DNA from: Chrysophaeum taylorii
Taxonomy: Eukaryota > Sar > Pelagophyceae > Pelagomonadales > Pelagomonadaceae
Length of the DNA stretch: 54,693 bases
NCBI GenBank assembly: GCA_029834535.1
Contig: JAQMWT010000672.1
Coordinates: 1-54,693, forward strand
Reading direction: 5' to 3'
Under the pieces are notes generated by a model. It searched no databases. It saw only the letters and a program-made list of their open reading frames with translations, and was not told the DNA's origin. This document shows, piece after piece, positions 10,425 to 19,429 of the stretch (positions within the stretch are counted from its first letter, which is position 1; each line of letters begins with the position of its first letter). The translations under genes were made by a program, and so were the position numbers.

Positions 10425-11543
10425 CTACGGGTGAAAGGACTGGCCAAGTCGCACGGGACGGGCTTCCTGCCAGCGTTCAAGCCGCTGTTGTCGTTGTAGT
10501 TGTTCCTCCTGTTCTTCGGGGCAGCAGGATGTGGTGAGCTTTTTGCGGGGCTCGTCGTGGCAGCAGGACGCGTTGATTTCGCGCTGCGCGCGGCCTGATG
10601 CGTAGATAGCGGTAGCGCGTTTCTCCAAAAAGCCAATGTCCTCGATTGTCGTATGGTGGATGGCGATCGGCAGGAAATCGGGGTCCTCAAAGGTGGCCGC
10701 GAGATACGGCGCTCGTCGGCTGCCCTTCCACTCGTGACCGTTGTGTAGAAAGTCAGGCCACTGCGTAACCACCGCGTTCTCGTAGGGCCTCGTGTGCGGC
10801 GGAACGGGGTTTGGGAGCTGGATCAAATGGATGATTGGCGACATTCGAGGGAAACAACTAAAGGCGCAATAGGATACGAAATGGTCCAAGTTATACGGCG
10901 CTCCAGAGTAGACGTCCCTCCAGTACGCGTTGGTCCCCGGCTTGAGAAAACTGTCGCGGCATGCCGACAACAAGGTGTCGTTGGCGTAGAGCTCGAGCAT
11001 CGGTCTGTTCATCACAATGTAGGGCCCGTAGATGGCTCGAGCCACCATGCCGCCGCCGACGATGATGGGCGTCCGCGGGTCGTGGTCGCTCTCGATGCCA
11101 TCGAGTAGCGTGCAGAGGCCGCGAATGTCCCACCACGCGTCGTCCTCCGTCGAGACGAACCAATCGGTGGTGTTGGAGAAGTAGTCGAGCATGGCCCGCC
11201 ACGTGTGTTCTCGCATTAACTGCGCAGTTCCGAGACTCGCGGAGAGGTCGACGTTTCCGCAGCACGGCGAGACGGGGACTCTCGTGTTGTTGTTGTTTCT
11301 AAAGGGAAGCGACGTCTCCAGCAGGCTCGAGAAGACGATGACCGGGAAAGGTTCCTTGGCACTCCATGCCTCCGCAAGTCCGTTGGTGGGGTTCCCGATC
11401 CATCCGTCGTCACTCAAAGTGAATTCGACCCGTTCCATGAGAGCACGCTTGTCGCCCGAATTGATCGCGATTCCAAGATCCCGGGGACATCGCGCGGCCC
11501 ACGCCGCCGACACAGCAACAACAACAACAAGAAGGACTGCCAT
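10425..11543 (-). CDS. fringe/GT31-like glycosyltransferase, secretory
   Basis: 372 aa, ATG at 11543. A signal peptide (MAVLLVVVVAVSAAWA) leads into the lumen. The core TDWFVSTEDDAWWDI (residues about 126-140) matches the acidic metal-binding strand of fringe and core-1 galactosyltransferases (family: W-x-x-K-x-D-D-D-T-Y). Next come IIVGGGMVARAIYGPYIVMNR (the glycine-rich GGAGYVLS-type segment) and DHFVSYC. N-glycosylation sequons occur at NTT and NAS. A Gln/Glu/Arg-rich tail follows residue about 335. It probably adds a hexose to glycoproteins in the ER or Golgi; donor and acceptor cannot be read from the sequence. The gene is isolated, with about 590 bp of repeat-rich DNA upstream. Confidence 0.65.
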   Translation of the reverse strand: MAVLLVVVVAVSAAWAARCPRDLGIAINSGDKRALMERVEFTLSDDGWIGNPTNGLAEAWSAKEPFPVIVFSSLLETSLPFRNNNNTRVPVSPCCGNVDLSASLGTAQLMREHTWRAMLDYFSNTTDWFVSTEDDAWWDIRGLCTLLDGIESDHDPRTPIIVGGGMVARAIYGPYIVMNRPMLELYANDTLLSACRDSFLKPGTNAYWRDVYSGAPYNLDHFVSYCAFSCFPRMSPIIHLIQLPNPVPPHTRPYENAVVTQWPDFLHNGHEWKGSRRAPYLAATFEDPDFLPIAIHHTTIEDIGFLEKRATAIYASGRAQREINASCCHDEPRKKLTTSCCPEEQEEQLQRQQRLERWQEARPVRLGQSFHP

Positions 11544-12130
11544 TCGATGATCAATGGCTCTCCCAAATTCCTAAAGAGTTTTCCGAGGGATTTTGGCCTG
11601 CCCAAAAATTCACATCCCTAACTCTTATTATTAATCCCCCCCCCCCCCCACTCTTCACAGTCGAGGCCATAACACCGATTCCAAAGACGGAGGAGTGAGT
11701 ACCTACATCAAATCCTATGACCTGGCAAAACCAAGTGTGCTGCTACCTGGAGCAACGCAGCCACTCTCAATCCCACAAGGAACGTACGAACGCGCGCTAC
11801 TGCGCGCACACAACCGCACTACCCTTTTTAGCAGTCGGCTACGTGCGTGCGTGCGTGCGTCCGTCTGTCCGTCTATCCGTCCGTCCGTCCGTCCGTCCGT
11901 CCGTCCGTCCGTCCGTCCGTCCGTCCGTCCGTCCGTCCGTCCGTCCGTCCGTCCGTCCTAGGAGAAAAAGTCCCAAACATGCAGCCGCCGCCTTCGTCGT
12001 CGTCGTCGTCGTCAGGAGGGTGATGTGCGCGCCACGTGGACGGTGTCTTGGGCCTGCGCACAAAGATGGTGGTTTTTGGGTGGTCAGTCATCGCGAAGAA
12101 GAAGAAGAAGAAGAAGAAAAGGGAGAGGTG
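11544..12130. other. repeat-rich intergenic region
   Basis: It contains a C14 run (11636-11649), the CCGT array described separately, a (TCG)n run near 11993-12013 and a (GAA)n run at about 12093-12118. Frames that stay open through the arrays are repeat artefacts. The left part probably holds the GT31-like promoter and the right part the 3' end of the SPRY-like gene. Confidence 0.6.
11843..11958. repeat. (CCGT)n tetranucleotide microsatellite
   Basis: It begins as (GTGC)n and passes through imperfect CCGT/CTGT/CTAT units. It then continues as about 20 perfect CCGT units to CCTAGG. It is the largest simple repeat in the window and lies between two genes. Confidence 0.95.
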
Positions 12131-13167
12131 TTAATCGAAAAAACGCACATAGATGAGGCCGACGGCGAGGACGAGGGGCTGCGCCTTGGGCGCGAGGATG
12201 GGGGTGTGAACGGGAATGCCGTCGATGTCCTGCGACGAGAAAGTAAGGATGATTTGGGAAAAGTACTGACGAAAGAGAGAGCCTCCTTGTCGCGGTCGAG
12301 GTGGACGTCGATGACGGTGCCGCGCTCGACGAAGACGCGCGAGCCGTCTCCGAGGCGCGCGGGCTCCGGGGCCCTGGCGCCAATCGCAGTGGAGGCGAGG
12401 TCTGCGCCGGCCTGCGAGCTCGCGACGAGGGCGGCCGTCTCGGCCTCGTAGCCGGGAATCCAGTCGGTAGTTCGATTGACGCCCGGACTCCGTCGGCCGA
12501 CGCAGCCGACGCTGAGCGTGGTGGTAAAGAGGCGCTCGACGGAGACCCGGTATGATGCCGCGCCGATTTCGAGCCACTCGTCGAGGACGGCGGTGCGGAA
12601 GTTGTGCCAGCGGGATAACCGGTGTCGGACGGCGCGCGGGCCGTCGACGTGGAAATGGGGCGACGCGAGAAAAGCAGCCGGTCGCGCGACGGCGACCGTC
12701 GCGATCGAACAGCTCGCGACGCGGGCCAAGCCGCACCACGCGCACCGCACCAAGGTCTTTTCGCGACACCCCCACCAAATGCGCGCCTCGCCCGCGCACT
12801 CGCACACCAAGTCGCGCGCGGCCGTCGCGTCTACGGCCCAGTCCACGACAGACTCTAAAATTTCCGTTGGCGCGTCGGCGAGAGCCATCCGCGCCGCGCG
12901 GTAGGCCGACCGCCGTGCTCCTCGGAGTCGCGTCTCGACGCGGTCGAGCAAAGGGCGCGCGGGGGTCCACGTCGCGGCGCGGTCGTCGTCGGTGCTCGGT
13001 GTTGCCACCAGCGCGAACATCGAGGGTCGCTCGTCGTCGGACCCCTCGTCCTCCTCGGGGTCCACCAGCCCACCCGACCCCCCGGCGAACGCGTCGCGCA
13101 TGCGCTCCAGCGACCGTAGCCGCCTGTACAGCTCGTCGAGGGCACCGCGACCGGGACCCTCCATCAT
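12131..13167 (-). CDS. SPRY-like domain protein, 2 exons
   Basis: Exon 1 is 13167-12271 (299 codons from MMEGPGRG) and exon 2 is 12229-12131, joined over a 41-nt intron (GTCAGT..TCGCAG), giving 331 aa. The splice joins VERGTVIDVHLDRDKEALSF to DIDGIPVHTPIL. This recreates the hallmark SPRY stretch (G-D-x-I-x-x-x-L-D-x-x-x-x-x-L-S-F-x-x-D/N-G), which unspliced DNA does not give. A Cys-rich patch (VCECAGEARIWWGC, then VRCAWCG) precedes it and may bind metal. The N-terminus is acidic and helical. The function is probably protein binding; the partner is unknown. The gene is head to head with the CCDC17-like gene, with 154 bp between the ATGs. A longer N-terminus from an upstream in-frame ATG near 13250 is possible. 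Confidence 0.65.
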
Positions 13168-13321
13168 CCTCAATATCGCCTTCTTCTGCCCATACCACGA
13201 GAGCCGTTGCGTTTTGGGGCCAGAAGACGGATTTGTTTGTTTTTTTGTCATTGGGAAAACGAGGGAATGAGGACCGTTGGTTGTAGAACTTGGAGCCGTT
13301 GCTTTTTTGTTGTTTTTCGTT
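13168..13321. promoter_or_regulatory. shared divergent promoter, SPRY-like / CCDC17-like
   Basis: Only 154 bp separate the two divergent start codons, so both promoters must lie here or overlap the coding regions. It contains a T-rich tract (TTTGTTTGTTTTTTTGTCATT) and a CCATAC box. No TATA box is obvious. Confidence 0.5.
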
Positions 13322-16300
13322 ATGGTTGAGGCCAGCACGGCCGTGATGCGCGCCATGATCGGCGAGCTCGAGCGGACGATTCTCGACAACAACCAGAGGT
13401 CGACAAGGCTCTCGGATGTGGAGGAAGCGCTGATCGCGCGGAAGGAGGCCGAGCTGAGGACCAAGGCCGAGCGTGCGCGGGTCGAGAGAGAGCTCCTGGG
13501 CGCGACCAAAGAGCGCCTCGAGGAGATCCGCGGGGAGCAGACCAAGGTGGTCGCCCGGCTCGAGGCCGAGCAGGCGGCCCTCGGGGCCAAGCGCACCGCG
13601 ATGGAGGCGGAGATCCGGAACATGGAACAATCGATCGCGACAGCCGTCGACGACGTCCGAGAGGCCGAGCACCGCGTTGCGAGCGAGGAAGCCCGCCTCG
13701 GAAAGCTGTCGCCGCTCGTGGCAAAGCTCGCCGACGTGCATCGCGAGGAATCCTGCGAAAAATTCGGAAAGCTGTCGCCGCTCGGGGCAAAGCTCGCCGA
13801 CGCGCGCCGCGAGGAAGCCCGCGAAAAATTCGCAAAGCTGTCGCCGCTCGCGGCAAAGGTCGAAGACGAAGGTGCGGAGCCCGTCGTCGAGGCGGGGGAC
13901 TCCCCGGCCTTCCTGGGTTCCGCGTCCGACTACGATCCTTCCGCGTTGCTGGATGCGTGGCTGGCCGGCGACCCGGACGGCATTTTTGACGAGAAAAAGA
14001 CGCCGACGCGCGTTCCGACGCCGGCCGCCGTCGCGCACAACCGCAACGACGAAGGCGGTACGATCGCGGCGCAAATCGCCCGACTCCGAGAAAAACTCCT
14101 GGCCGACGGCGATCCCAAGTGCGCGGCGGCCCTTAGAGCGCTCGTCGAGGCCGAGCGCGCGCTCGACGCCGAAAATGACGCCGTCGAGAAGAAACGCGGA
14201 AATCATCTTGGTGCCGTAGAGCATCGCGGCGCCGACGAGGACCGACCGCCCTCGTCGCCTCCCCAACAACCGCCGCGACAACAACCACAATATCCGCCGT
14301 ACGACCCTACGTTCATCGCCTGGCAGCAGCAGCTCCAATACCTCCAGCAGCAGCAGCAGTTCCAGTACGTGCAGCAGCAACAGCAGCAGCAGCTCGCGAC
14401 GATGCTGATTCATCGAGCGCAGGAGGAGCGGGCCGAGTCGTCGCGGGCGAGGCTCGAGGACGAGAACAAGCGGCTGCGGACTGAACTCGACGTCGCGCGC
14501 GGACGCGCGCGGCCGCCCGAGCAGCAGTCGCAGCAGCAGCAGCAGCACGCGGTGGAGGCGGGCGACGAGGCGGCCGGTCTGGACGCGGCGCAGCGGCGCG
14601 AGCTCGCGGCGCTCGAGTTCGAGATGGAAAAGCTGCGGCGGTCCGAGCAGCTCGCGGGAATGAAGGAGACACTCGAGCGCGAGCGGATCGAGGAGCAACA
14701 GAAGCGCGAGCACGACTACTGGCTCGAGGCGCAGCGGCGGCGGATCCAGGCGCTCCGCGTCGACAAGGCGCTCGTCGCCGAGGAGCGGGGGAGCATCGAT
14801 CCGTTCCTGCCGGACGTGTTCCAGACGTACGAAGCGGGGTTCGGGATTCGCTGGGACTTTGCGACGGGTCCGAGCGGCGCCGACCTCGAGAAGTTGCGGA
14901 TCGTCTACGCGCTCTCCGACGCCGAGGGGACCCAGGGCAAGGCGCGCGCGACGGCGTGGGCTCGCTACGCCGTCGCGACGGCCGAGGGCAAGCGCGTTGG
15001 CGTCGCTCTCTTCGGCGTCGGAGGTGCCGAGGGCTCGGCAACGTTCGATAACGTCGCGCCGTCGCGTTTCGCGCGGTTGGTCGTCGAGGTCCAGGGCGAA
15101 GCCAAGGCCGAGAAAAAGGTGGTGGGCTGGGCGTCGGTGCCGGTCTTCGCCGCGGGCTCTGCGCCGCCTGCCGTCGACGACGGCACCGCCGTGCCTCCTA
15201 GTGGTTGTGCCGACGACGACGCGCGCACGCTCGCGGCCGGCGCTTGGCAGCTGCCGGTGACTCCGGGAATCTTCGACGAAAACGCCGCCTGGCCGCCGCC
15301 GACGAGTCCCGGCGGTTTCCGGCTGCACGCGCGCATCTACTTCGCAGCCGCGCCGCCGGCGACCTCTGCCGTCGACCCTTTCGCCGTCTACGGCCGCTAC
15401 CGCCCGTGGGGGTCGTCGTCGACCCTCGCCGCCGCGGCGGCGGATCGTCCCCCGACAAAAGGGTCACCGGAGCGAGTCACGATCCGCGTCTACACCGTCG
15501 AGCTTTTCTCTGAGGACGCGCCTCGCGACATCCGCGTCGCCGTCACGACGAAAGCGGGTCGGCGCGCGTGGACGTCGCCGTCGGCGTCTCTCAACGACGG
15601 CGTAGCCGCGTGGAGCGACGAAGACAACTCGTTCGACGTCGACGGTCGCGCAACCAGTCTCGAGTTCGCCGTGCTTTCGTCGTCCTCCGACGAGCTGCTG
15701 TGCTCCGGCGAGTTTTCTTCTTCTTCGGACGTCGCGTCGGGCGAGGCGGTCGTCGTTTTACGTCGCGATAGCGAAGACGTCGGTCGGCTGGGCCTGGAAA
15801 AAACAGCGAACGTTGTCTCGCGGGACGCGTCGGCGAGTTCGCTCGGGTCGGGCGAGATGTCGTCGGCGACTTCGAACAACCTCAACAAAGAGGAGTTTCG
15901 CGAGGTACGACGACAGGACCCGACTGAACCGTTTCGACGAGGCGACGGCGTCGACGTCTTCGTCGACGGAGCGACAGGTCTCCCCGATAACGCGGGGGCG
16001 TCGCGGGTCGCGGTCAAGCTGATGGCCGACGGGCGCGTCGTCGGGTCGTCGGAGCACGCGGGGATCGCGAAAATAGCTGGCAAACGGTTCGCGCCGACGT
16101 TCGATTTAGTCGTCGAGTTGCGCGAGCCGGCGTTGGACCCGACGTCGACTATCCTCTTTCGCGTCGACGTATTGGACGAGGACGCGCCGCCGCCCGACGC
16201 GACGACGACGCGGCCCGTCCGCGAGTCGCAGCCCAAGGTCCTCGGGTACGCGGCGCTCAACCTCTTTTGCGTTCCCGGAGACGCGGCGAGCGCGCCGAGG

Positions 16301-17521
16301 GACAAACACGACCGAGCGTGCCTCGCGAGCGGCGGGTTCCAGCTGCCGATCCATCGCGCGAGGCCCGACGTGTCCGAGCCGGTCCGATCGCTCCAATCGC
16401 GGCCGCGAGTCTTGGGCGCCACGCTCTTCGTGCGCATCCGGGCTGTCCCACCACCCAACGGGGAAGTAGACGACGTAGCCCGAGCTGGCGGCGTTGGCGC
16501 TTACGACTCGTCGCGTTGCGCGCCGTCGGCCCTCGAGCGCCAGTTGTACAGACGACGTCGACGACGACGCAAGGACCCCGGGATCGTGTCGGGGCACGTA
16601 CCCCGGGACGGTACCGAAAAATGGCTCGCGGACGCGTTTTCAGCGCAGCCCGTAACTCTCCTCTCGCACCTTCGCGCCGCTGCGTACGAGACCGACCTCG
16701 GGTTCTCGATCGCCGTCGACGGCATAAACCACGTCGCGGCGGCGGGCGCCTGTTTCTACAAGGTCATCACCGTCGTCAAGCCCCCCGGCACATATTTTGG
16801 CGTCCCGTCGATTGCCGACGACGCGCAGTTCACGCTCGCCCACGACCTCGACGCTGCGTTCGACGCGCCGCGCTTCGAGGATCCCCCGAGAAGATTCGCG
16901 GGAAAACCTCAAAAGGCCTCCCTCGCGGCTTTCTTCGAGATCCGACCGCTCCACGTGTTGAAGGACAAGCGTGCGGGCTGCGTCGTCGACGTCTCCACCG
17001 ACGCCACCAAATTCTACTGGACGGCGCTTCCTCTGATGTACGCGCCGACGCGCGGCTTTCCCGAGGGCGCGTGCTACGTCGACTCGGGCAGCTTCCTGCT
17101 CCCACTCCTCAGAGGACCCGTACCCCCGGCCGCGCTCGCCGCCTCCGACGTCTGGGCCTGCATCCTCGACAACGTCGCCAGGGCCGCCGCCGACCCCAAG
17201 AACAAGAAGCACCGCGCCAAGCACGACGACGTGCCGTTCGACCTTGCACCCAACGGCGAGTCGCTCCTCGTCCGCCTCATCGACGCCCAACTCGACGACC
17301 TCCACACGGCCTCGCCCCCGACTCGAAAGGAGTACGCCGTCGACGCCGCCATCGCCGCGCGGCTCGACACCCAACTCTACTCGTTCAACTACAACGCCGC
17401 GGTTCCCCCAAAAAAAGCGACGCGCAAGTTAGTTCCCAAGGGAATTTCCGATTCCGACGTCCTCGACGCGCTCAACAAGACCTTCGCGCACGCCACAGGC
17501 ATCCGTCACTACTTACAGTAG
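13322..17521 (+). CDS. large coiled-coil and C2-like protein, CCDC17-like
   Basis: 1399 aa from MVEASTAVMRAMIGELERTI; no intron is needed. Order: a coiled coil (residues about 1-125); a 22-residue tandem repeat KLSPLxAKLADxRREEAREKF (about 127-180); an acidic linker; Gln-rich tracts (about 335-420); a second coiled coil to about 485; then DPFLPDVFQTYEAGFGIRWDF (about 490). The latter opens the region resembling vertebrate CCDC17 (D-P-x-x-P-Y-x-x-x-A-G-F-x-x-x-x-D-F). VGWASVPVF with LAAGAWQLPV and HARIYF forms a first C2-like module. VLGYAALNLF with SGGFQLPIHR (about 968-1000) is a second. YWTALPLMYAPTRGF with YVDSGSFLLPLLRGPVP (about 1225-1265) is a third. The family is ciliary or centrosomal in animals and protists; that role here is inference. 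The assignment rests on motif memory and needs a profile search. Confidence 0.6.
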   Translation: MVEASTAVMRAMIGELERTILDNNQRSTRLSDVEEALIARKEAELRTKAERARVERELLGATKERLEEIRGEQTKVVARLEAEQAALGAKRTAMEAEIRNMEQSIATAVDDVREAEHRVASEEARLGKLSPLVAKLADVHREESCEKFGKLSPLGAKLADARREEAREKFAKLSPLAAKVEDEGAEPVVEAGDSPAFLGSASDYDPSALLDAWLAGDPDGIFDEKKTPTRVPTPAAVAHNRNDEGGTIAAQIARLREKLLADGDPKCAAALRALVEAERALDAENDAVEKKRGNHLGAVEHRGADEDRPPSSPPQQPPRQQPQYPPYDPTFIAWQQQLQYLQQQQQFQYVQQQQQQQLATMLIHRAQEERAESSRARLEDENKRLRTELDVARGRARPPEQQSQQQQQHAVEAGDEAAGLDAAQRRELAALEFEMEKLRRSEQLAGMKETLERERIEEQQKREHDYWLEAQRRRIQALRVDKALVAEERGSIDPFLPDVFQTYEAGFGIRWDFATGPSGADLEKLRIVYALSDAEGTQGKARATAWARYAVATAEGKRVGVALFGVGGAEGSATFDNVAPSRFARLVVEVQGEAKAEKKVVGWASVPVFAAGSAPPAVDDGTAVPPSGCADDDARTLAAGAWQLPVTPGIFDENAAWPPPTSPGGFRLHARIYFAAAPPATSAVDPFAVYGRYRPWGSSSTLAAAAADRPPTKGSPERVTIRVYTVELFSEDAPRDIRVAVTTKAGRRAWTSPSASLNDGVAAWSDEDNSFDVDGRATSLEFAVLSSSSDELLCSGEFSSSSDVASGEAVVVLRRDSEDVGRLGLEKTANVVSRDASASSLGSGEMSSATSNNLNKEEFREVRRQDPTEPFRRGDGVDVFVDGATGLPDNAGASRVAVKLMADGRVVGSSEHAGIAKIAGKRFAPTFDLVVELREPALDPTSTILFRVDVLDEDAPPPDATTTRPVRESQPKVLGYAALNLFCVPGDAASAPRDKHDRACLASGGFQLPIHRARPDVSEPVRSLQSRPRVLGATLFVRIRAVPPPNGEVDDVARAGGVGAYDSSRCAPSALERQLYRRRRRRRKDPGIVSGHVPRDGTEKWLADAFSAQPVTLLSHLRAAAYETDLGFSIAVDGINHVAAAGACFYKVITVVKPPGTYFGVPSIADDAQFTLAHDLDAAFDAPRFEDPPRRFAGKPQKASLAAFFEIRPLHVLKDKRAGCVVDVSTDATKFYWTALPLMYAPTRGFPEGACYVDSGSFLLPLLRGPVPPAALAASDVWACILDNVARAAADPKNKKHRAKHDDVPFDLAPNGESLLVRLIDAQLDDLHTASPPTRKEYAVDAAIAARLDTQLYSFNYNAAVPPKKATRKLVPKGISDSDVLDALNKTFAHATGIRHYLQ
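13700..13862 (+). repeat. 66-bp in-frame tandem repeat, 2.5 copies
   Basis: Units start at 13700, 13766 and 13832 with GGAAAGCTGTCGCCGCTC (GC variant in the third). Each encodes 22 residues (KLSPL-AKLADARREEAREKF) of alpha-helical character inside the CCDC17-like protein. Confidence 0.9.
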
Positions 17522-17652
17522 GGACTACGGACGACCTGAATCATAATGTGAACAGTAGATTCTTCTGTTGAAGATTCATTTGTCGCCGAAGAACTAGATG
17601 ACGTCAAAAAAAAAAAAATAAAAAAATAAGTAAAGGGAGCCGCCGTTTCGAG

Positions 17653-18402
17653 ATGTGCAGGCCACCAATAAAAAAAAGTGGGTGCGAGCAAGACGCGCGT
17701 CTCGGACTGTCGGCACATCTGCACTATCAACGGTCGTCTCCCCTCGTGCGATCGGCCGTCGGTGCCTGCTCGCTTTTCGGGGACGAAACCGTGCTGTTTC
17801 CTCTGACGGTGGCGTGCGGCCTGTTGTGCGCGACGCGCGGCGACGCGGCCACTGTCGCGACGCTCGCGGAGATCTTCGGCGATCTCGGCCTTTTGGCGTT
17901 TGTCGAACAGGTATTGAAGTTGTGGCGTCGGCGTGCGCGGCCATCGTACGCCAAGCAGAGTACGTTCTATTGCGTGCCCGGCGAACATTTTTCGTGGCCG
18001 TCCGGCCACACGATGCGTGCCTTCTTCGTCGCGACCTCCTTCGTCGCGGCGAGCTCGTGGCGCGCCACCTTTGGGTCGCCGCCTCTCCCCGCCGCCCTCG
18101 CCCTCGGCCTCGTCGCCTGCGGCACCGGCCTCTCGCGCGTTGCCAAGGGCCGACACTACCCCTCGGACGTTGCGGGCGGTGCCATCGTCGGCACGGGCCT
18201 CGCGGTCCTCGCCGCCCTCCTCGGCCCGCGCCGCTGGGCGGTCATCAAGTACCCCTGCGGTATTGCCATGTGTCTCGAGGCCCTGGCGGTAATCGCCGTC
18301 CCGAGCTGGCGAGTGCGCGGCTTTTACATCCACGTCGGGATCGCGGCCTGCTGGTGTCTCTCGACGCGCCTCGGCCTCGGCCCGTGGTCCCACGTGGTAT
18401 AA
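17653..18402 (+). CDS. PAP2-type lipid phosphatase, PLPP6/PDP1-like
   Basis: 249 aa from ATG. All three catalytic motifs of the PAP2 / phosphatidic-acid phosphatase family are present: KLWRRRARP (residues 89-97, K-x6-R-P), PSGH (116-119), and SRVAKGRHYPSD (161-172, S-R-x5-H-x3-D). Hydrophobic segments flank them: about 45-60, 74-88, 123-137, 146-160, 177-192, 203-218 and 224-238. The family removes phosphate from lipid phosphates or isoprenoid diphosphates at membranes. The sequence before the core (SLFGDETVLFPLTVACGL) resembles presqualene diphosphate phosphatase-type members. The start is the first ATG of the frame, 131 bp after the preceding stop. A different 5' exon cannot be excluded because residues 1-35 look unstructured. 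Confidence 0.85.
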   Translation: MCRPPIKKSGCEQDARLGLSAHLHYQRSSPLVRSAVGACSLFGDETVLFPLTVACGLLCATRGDAATVATLAEIFGDLGLLAFVEQVLKLWRRRARPSYAKQSTFYCVPGEHFSWPSGHTMRAFFVATSFVAASSWRATFGSPPLPAALALGLVACGTGLSRVAKGRHYPSDVAGGAIVGTGLAVLAALLGPRRWAVIKYPCGIAMCLEALAVIAVPSWRVRGFYIHVGIAACWCLSTRLGLGPWSHVV

Positions 18403-18673
18403 GTCGCCTCGCATTTTAACAACCTGGATGGACCGCGAAGAATTTGAAACCCGCGGGGCTTGGTGGCAGTGAGTGGTCCCAAATGGTTTTTGTTGTCGTC
18501 TAGACCATCGTGGTGGTGGGGTTCGACTTCGGGAAGCCCTGCCACGGTGACAGCGTTGCTGACCCCCTTTACTACTAGATTTGTGTGCGACAAAAAAACC
18601 CACCGGAAGGAAGGAAGGCAGGCTTACCACACTTGAAGGCGCGAGCTCAACGGACCTCTTCGGGGCGTCAGCA

Positions 18674-19429
18674 ATGGTGCCCAAAGCGTCGTCGTCGTCG
18701 TCGTCGTCGTTGTTGTTGTTGTTGTTGTTGTCAGCGAGCGGGGTCCTCGGCGACAGGGGTGTCGTAATCCCGAAGAAGCCGATTGGCGCCATGACGGGGT
18801 ACGTCCGCGACAAGGTGTCGCTGGGGTGGGACTTCGACGCGAAGGAGAGATTTTATACGCCATCGTTGGTGAATATCGTGTTCCGGGAGTCGGTCCAGGA
18901 GATGGTCCCCGTGACGGCAAAGCTGTCGTTGAAGAAGCAGGAGAAATTTAGCTACGCCAACAGCCTCCAGCTGACGGTGGGCCAGCCGAGTACGGGTCGT
19001 GTCGTGTTGGACGGCTTTGGAATCTCGAGCGTGGACTACCGGTTGCCGTTCAAGTTCGCCACGATCGAACCCAAGGTCAACTTTCCCAGTCTCGAGCCCG
19101 AGGTCGCCGTCAGCACGGCGCTCAGTCCGGGGGCGCGGGTTCGGGCGACCTTGGCCCCCCAAAAACGAGTCAAGCTGCTCTTCAGCTTCGACGTCGCGCC
19201 AAAGACAGGACTTGCGATCGAGCCGCTCCTCGGCGACGGTACGCAGACCAAGGTCACGCTCGAGCGCGCGATAAACAACGGGGGCGCCATGGTCTCGGCC
19301 TCGTTCTTCGAGCGGACGGCGACCCTCGCCGCGACCATCTTCGGCCTCAAGCCCTTCATCAAGCTCAACCTCGACGACCCCGTGGCTGCGCGGCCCAAGG
19401 TGGGCCTCTCCTACTCGTTTTCGACTTAA
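18674..19429 (+). CDS. secreted or plastid-targeted beta-rich protein, unknown
   Basis: 251 aa from MVPKASSSS. An earlier in-frame ATG at 18581 would add 31 residues and bury the leader, so the later start is preferred. The leader is a Ser tract and a Leu tract (TCG and GTT trinucleotide runs) ending LSASGVLG, a plausible signal peptide. The mature part is almost entirely alternating polar and hydrophobic residues in strand-length segments (PVTAKLSLKKQE, RVVLDGFGISSVDYRLPF, VKLLFSFDVAPKTGLAIEP, MVSASFFERTATLAATIF). It ends in VGLSYSFST. This looks like a small beta-barrel or a beta-sandwich lipid-binding protein. An envelope porin-like role is possible but not shown. Confidence 0.6.
   Translation: MVPKASSSSSSSLLLLLLLSASGVLGDRGVVIPKKPIGAMTGYVRDKVSLGWDFDAKERFYTPSLVNIVFRESVQEMVPVTAKLSLKKQEKFSYANSLQLTVGQPSTGRVVLDGFGISSVDYRLPFKFATIEPKVNFPSLEPEVAVSTALSPGARVRATLAPQKRVKLLFSFDVAPKTGLAIEPLLGDGTQTKVTLERAINNGGAMVSASFFERTATLAATIFGLKPFIKLNLDDPVAARPKVGLSYSFST

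Noticed and set aside
11843..11958. Possible CRISPR-like or tandem-spacer array
   Set aside because: It is a pure tetranucleotide microsatellite without spacers, in eukaryotic DNA.
11695..12451. Open frames through the CCGT array encoding Pro/Ser/Val/Arg repeats
   Set aside because: Tetranucleotide arrays without stops stay open in several frames. No motif or conserved flank is present.
12131..15328. A 1065-codon open frame on the minus strand antisense to the CCDC17-like gene
   Set aside because: It is low-complexity (Arg/Leu/Pro-rich), as expected for the shadow of GC-biased codons. Only its last 33 codons are real, as exon 2 of the SPRY-like gene.
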